Positions 36,800 to 39,556 of a stretch of 39,556 nt of DNA are shown piece after piece; within the stretch, counting starts at the first letter, position 1, and each line of letters opens with the position of its first letter. The stretch is from assembly GCA_947501325.1 (NCBI GenBank), contig CANMVC010000004.1, positions 130,001 to 169,556 on the forward strand. Reading direction: 5' to 3'. Below the pieces are notes generated by a model. The model had not been told where the DNA came from. It worked only from the letters and a program-made list of their open reading frames with translations, and made no database searches. Both the position numbers and the translations under genes were made by a program. This stretch comes from an uncultured Sphingomonadaceae bacterium (GTDB lineage Bacteria; Pseudomonadota; Alphaproteobacteria; Sphingomonadales; Sphingomonadaceae).

Positions 36800-36811
36800 T
36801 TTGGCTCGCCA
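36800..36811. promoter_or_regulatory. Direct repeat copy 2, TTTGGCTCGCCA
   Basis: An identical copy 191 bases away, 20 bases upstream of the TspO-like gene start; here the palindrome extends to TTGGC-TC-GCCAA. Equal position before each of two divergent genes suggests one regulator binds both, or that the two lie in duplicated leader sequence. Confidence 0.4.
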
Positions 36812-36831
36812 ACCCATGGGAAAATATATTC

Positions 36832-37548
36832 ATGAAATCCATTCTCGTACTTGTCGCCGCTATAGCCTTTGCTGTTGCGCCGTTTCTCTCACCCGAATTC
36901 GGCGGCTTTGATCCCGAGCGCTATCCCATACCCCAACGCAATCCGGCTGTTCAGCCCGCTGGTTGGGCTTTTGGTATCTGGGGTCCGATCTATTTATGGT
37001 TGCTCGCCCACGCGGTTTTCGGCGTCTTCCAATATAAGCAGGACGGGGAATGGGACAAAGGCCGCTATGCGCTGGTGATATCCCTGGCAATCGGGGCCAT
37101 ATGGCTGCCCGTGGCGCTAATATCTCCGATCATTGCAACCATATTGATATGGATAATGCTCATCACCGCGCTGCTTGCCGTATATCAATTGGAGAGTGCG
37201 ACGCCCTCCTGGATCTCCCGATGGCCGATAGCGCTTTATGCCGGATGGCTCTCGGCCGCATCGTTCGTTTCCATCGGATTGCTGCTTGCCGGATATGGCT
37301 TTGTTGGAGAATTTGAAGCCGCGGTCATCGCCCTTGTTATGGCAACCGGCTTTGCTGGATTTAATGCTCAGCGTCTTAAATCCTGGCCATATACTATTGC
37401 CGTAGCCTGGGGATTTATCGGTATTGCATTTGCCAATTTCGGCTCTTCGACAACATTGGCGGTCGCCGCGATGATCGCAGCTTTATTGGTTTTCGGTCTT
37501 TCCGTTTTGCCCAAAAAAGCGAAGGCTTTTCAGTCAAATAGTCAGTGA
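36832..37548 (+). CDS. TspO/MBR-like tryptophan-rich membrane protein
   Basis: A 238-residue protein with a signal-anchor-like first helix (residues 2-20) and about five further helices. The signature QPAGWAFGIWGPIYLWLL (residues 41-58) is typical of TspO-related proteins, which bind porphyrins and other ligands and are linked to stress responses in some alphaproteobacteria. It is longer than canonical TspO (about 160 residues) and so is better described as a distant relative. The stop codon at 37546-37548 overlaps a possible GTG start of the Stealth gene. Confidence 0.7.
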   Translation: MKSILVLVAAIAFAVAPFLSPEFGGFDPERYPIPQRNPAVQPAGWAFGIWGPIYLWLLAHAVFGVFQYKQDGEWDKGRYALVISLAIGAIWLPVALISPIIATILIWIMLITALLAVYQLESATPSWISRWPIALYAGWLSAASFVSIGLLLAGYGFVGEFEAAVIALVMATGFAGFNAQRLKSWPYTIAVAWGFIGIAFANFGSSTTLAVAAMIAALLVFGLSVLPKKAKAFQSNSQ

Positions 37549-37589
37549 GGCACTACCAAAATTTGGCGGGCATCGCTATCACGCCCAAC

Positions 37590-38534
37590 ATGTTCAATGC
37601 TGACATTGTAATCACCTGGGTCGACGGGGCGGACCCGCAGCTGAAAGCCGAGCGGGATCGTTATCTGAACGGGGCGCAGGAGCCACTGCATGGCAATGGC
37701 ATTAACCCACATCGCTGGTTGTGTAGTGACGAGCTCAACTATTGCCTTCGGTCGATTGCCAACAACGCGCCCGATGTGCGGCGGATTTGGATCGTTACCG
37801 ATGGGCAGATCCCTATCCTTTCCGGCCTGCCCGCTGCATTGAGCGCCAAGATCAGCATTGTTGACCATCGCGAGATTTTTGCCGACTATGAAGCCGCGCT
37901 TCCCACTTTCAATTCGCTCTCGATCGAGACTTTTCTGTGGCGGATTCCCGGACTGTCCGAACATTTTATCTATTTTAACGACGACGTTTTCCTGACGTCT
38001 CGCGTGAAGCTTGCCGACTTTTTCACGGAAACAGGCCCCGTCATGCGCGGAAAATGGGTCGATTTTTCGCATCTGTCGGAAAGCGAAGACAGCCGGGACG
38101 AAGCAGCATTGCTCAACCATTATAACCAAATTGCGGCCGCCGATCTGGCGGGATTTGCTGCAGACCATATGTTCGCCAGCGCGCATGTCGTCCACCCGAT
38201 GCAACGGTCCATTATGGCGGAATTATTTGCCGATCATCATGATCAATTTGTCCGCAACAGTTCCTTTCGCTTTCGCTGCACGGAACAGTTTTTGCCGCAA
38301 AGCCTGCACAATCACCATTGTATCAAAAACAAGCTTGGTCGCATTCACGAAACACGCGACCATATCCATGTTGATGCCGATGAGACGGGCGGTTGGACGG
38401 CGCACCAGATCAATGGATTCCTGGATAGTCCCGACAGGGCCAACATCAAATTTCTATGCATCAATGATTTGCCAGCGTTAGAACGCCGGTTCGACGACAC
38501 CCACCGCTGGATCGAAACAGCGATTGGGGGTTGA
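37590..38534 (+). CDS. Stealth family polysaccharide phosphotransferase
   Basis: I choose ATG 37590 (MFNADIVITWVDG), 314 residues; a GTG at 37545 would add 15 residues and overlap the TspO stop. Stealth conserved regions are evident: CR1 (DIVITWVDGADP, residues 4-15), CR2 (LRSIANNAPDVRRIWIVTDG and the long HREIF..FNSLSIETFLWRIPGL..YFNDDVFL), and CR3 (AHVVHPMQRSIMAELF..CTEQFLPQSLHNHH). Family members transfer sugar-1-phosphate to build phosphodiester-linked capsular polysaccharides and GlcNAc-1-phosphotransferase is a eukaryotic relative. No capsule cluster is visible around it, so the acceptor is unknown. A weak ribosome site precedes both starts. Confidence 0.85.
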   Translation: MFNADIVITWVDGADPQLKAERDRYLNGAQEPLHGNGINPHRWLCSDELNYCLRSIANNAPDVRRIWIVTDGQIPILSGLPAALSAKISIVDHREIFADYEAALPTFNSLSIETFLWRIPGLSEHFIYFNDDVFLTSRVKLADFFTETGPVMRGKWVDFSHLSESEDSRDEAALLNHYNQIAAADLAGFAADHMFASAHVVHPMQRSIMAELFADHHDQFVRNSSFRFRCTEQFLPQSLHNHHCIKNKLGRIHETRDHIHVDADETGGWTAHQINGFLDSPDRANIKFLCINDLPALERRFDDTHRWIETAIGG

Positions 38535-39027
38535 AGGGTATATGCAGCGCGGCGCGTTCCCCGCAGAAAAAGGATGATCGCCAGGGGGAAAGAAATGGTG
38601 CGTGACGCAGTCTGTGGCGAACGGGTCTCACGCAGTTCTTCCCTGTTTCTCTAAAATCTACAGGGAAAATCGCACCGATCTTCCGCTCTTTTAAACAACG
38701 CAGTCCCTTAAGCGCGGGGATTCCGCCGATCTTGCTCTAAATATCGAAGCTCTACCCTCAAAAAATAATAGGGAAGTGCGAAGGCATTAACAGGGAAATC
38801 ATATCTCAATAACAGGGCATTTAGTCGCGCCGAGCCCGATATTTTTTGAGCCCCCAAGCGTCAATCCAGAAGTTTCTTACCATTAACAGACACGCATTAC
38901 TTATTGTTGACAAGACGCCAATGATCCATATCTTACAAGAAGTAACGGAATGTAAAATTGGATAGAGGAACAATCTCATGACCGACCCGATCATCTTAAC
39001 AACTCACAAAATGATTGGAGAAGTTTC
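38535..39027. other. 493-base stretch without a clear gene
   Basis: It contains ACAGGGAA-type repeats: ACAGGGAAA at 38660-38668 and 38790-38798, ACAGGGCA at 38812, and an inverted TTCCCTGT at 38639-38646 that could pair with the first. A short frame from 38978 with a good ribosome site runs into the next gene (listed separately). I saw no tRNA, no terminator with T tract and no conserved protein in the rest. Confidence 0.6.
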
Positions 39028-39079
39028 ATGCTTGAGAGCCATACCCCCTACCCTCGCACGATTATCCATGCGCGAATAG
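38978..39079 (+). CDS. Possible 33-residue leader peptide overlapping the ParB-domain gene
   Basis: ATG 38978 follows AGAGGA at 9 bases and encodes 33 residues (MTDPIILTTHKMIGEVSC at the start), with its TAG at 39077. It overlaps the next gene's first 52 bases in another frame. Such arrangements can couple translation, but the peptide has no recognisable similarity and may be chance. Listed only because the ribosome site is good. Confidence 0.2.
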   Translation: MTDPIILTTHKMIGEVSCLRAIPPTLARLSMRE

Positions 39080-39556
39080 ATACGCTTGTCCCCTATGCGC
39101 GCAATGCGCGAACCCATTCCAAAAAACAGATCCGGCAGATTGCTGACAGCATAGAGCGCTTTGGATTTACAAATCCGGTGCTCGTCAGCGACGACAATGA
39201 GATTGTCGCGGGCCATGGCAGAGTGGAAGCGGCCAAGCTGCTCGGTCTCAAAACTGTCCCGACCTTGACCCTGTCGGATATGAGCGAAGCGGATCGCCGG
39301 GCCTATATATTGGCAGACAACAAGCTCGCCTTAAACGCTGGCTGGGACAAGGACTTGCTGGCGAGCGAATTGCAAGGTCTGATTGATCTGGATTTTGATG
39401 TGGAACTCACCGGCTTTGACCTGGCCGAGATTGATCTGGTTCTTGATGAAGCCGATGAGGCTGATCCTGCTAAAACGGATCACCGTTTCTGCAAAGCGAT
39501 GATGGGCCAGTGTAGATGGAAGGCGCAGACCAAACACCTTAAGCAGGCCGCGTATT
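39028..39556 (+). CDS. ParB N-terminal domain protein (probable DNA methyltransferase N-terminus), 3' end missing
   Basis: ATG 39028 follows GGAGAAG at 5 bases. The first 140 residues form a ParB/Srx-like nuclease-fold domain: IDTLVPYARNARTHSKKQIR, QIADSIERFGFTNPVLV, IVAGHGRVEAAKLLGL, DNKLALNAGWDKDLL and LTGFDLAEIDLVLDE. In sphingomonads this domain is usually followed by a N-6 adenine DNA methylase. Here, after about residue 150 (DEADPAKTD), the sequence no longer resembles that linker and the frame is open to the window edge. The gene may continue beyond the window or be interrupted; see the findings. It is not listed as complete. Confidence 0.75.
   Translation, partial: MLESHTPYPRTIIHARIDTLVPYARNARTHSKKQIRQIADSIERFGFTNPVLVSDDNEIVAGHGRVEAAKLLGLKTVPTLTLSDMSEADRRAYILADNKLALNAGWDKDLLASELQGLIDLDFDVELTGFDLAEIDLVLDEADEADPAKTDHRFCKAMMGQCRWKAQTKHLKQAAY
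39478..39556 (-). mobile_element. Possible transposase fragment (IS110-like) at the right edge
   Basis: On the minus strand the last 79 bases read IRGLLKVFGLRLPSTLAHHR then FAETVI. The (I/V)RGLLKxFGL opening is like the middle of IS110-family transposases, by my recollection of the family and not by a search. At the same place the ParB-domain gene on the plus strand loses its family resemblance, consistent with an insertion or rearrangement. Only about 26 residues are visible, so this is a weak call. Confidence 0.22.

Overview
The window reads as a chromosomal segment of a heterotrophic alphaproteobacterium, most likely a sphingomonad. I base this on moderately high G+C genes of alphaproteobacterial type, on one copy of the hairpin repeat whose in-frame translation contains LSLSKG / DRLRTNG, on a pair of ATTCC(C/T)GC-GAAA-GC repeats, and on the gene families present (DUF4139 pairs, TPS-type haemagglutinin, Stealth protein). 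No rRNA, tRNA or CRISPR array was recognised. The genus cannot be fixed from the sequence alone.

Layout. 1-4.4 kb: the 3' end of a polysaccharide flippase, a TIM-barrel sugar phosphate isomerase, a six-helix membrane adenylate cyclase, a CBS-pair protein, a small membrane protein and a YciA-type thioesterase. 4.6-9.3 kb: two tandem exported DUF4139 proteins, the second with a hairpin repeat lodged inside its signal peptide, and a DUF389 membrane protein. 9.5-12.2 kb: TetR regulator, TauE-like exporter, and an overlapping VOC / carboxymuconolactone decarboxylase-like pair. 12.2-15.4 kb: a GIY-YIG gene bracketed by inverted hairpin repeats, then aconitase (acnA). 15.6-18.9 kb: an A+T-rich two-gene island, a DNA cytosine-5 methyltransferase followed by a Z1-type SF2 ATPase, which looks like a horizontally acquired defence module. 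19-21.8 kb: an HTH protein, and a divergent MarR / acyl-CoA dehydrogenase pair with two matching operator-like palindromes. 21.9-33.6 kb: a tightly packed operon read on the minus strand, TpsB transporter, a 2311-residue TpsA exoprotein, and an exported TPR-CHAT (caspase-like) protein. 33.8-39.6 kb: a MASE1 hybrid histidine kinase with its own receiver and Hpt domains, a TspO-like membrane protein, a Stealth polysaccharide phosphotransferase, about 490 bases without a clear gene, and a ParB-domain gene that loses family resemblance near the right edge.

The two strongest candidates for an under-described system are the TpsB-TpsA-CHAT operon (junctions of TAA-ATG and ATGA) and the Dcm-Z1 island, which lacks the nuclease and MutL-type partners usually seen beside Z1 proteins. 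The cassette-like GIY-YIG gene with compensatory changes in its flanking hairpins is a third. Several surface functions (flippase, TPS, Stealth, exported DUF4139 proteins) suggest investment in the cell envelope.
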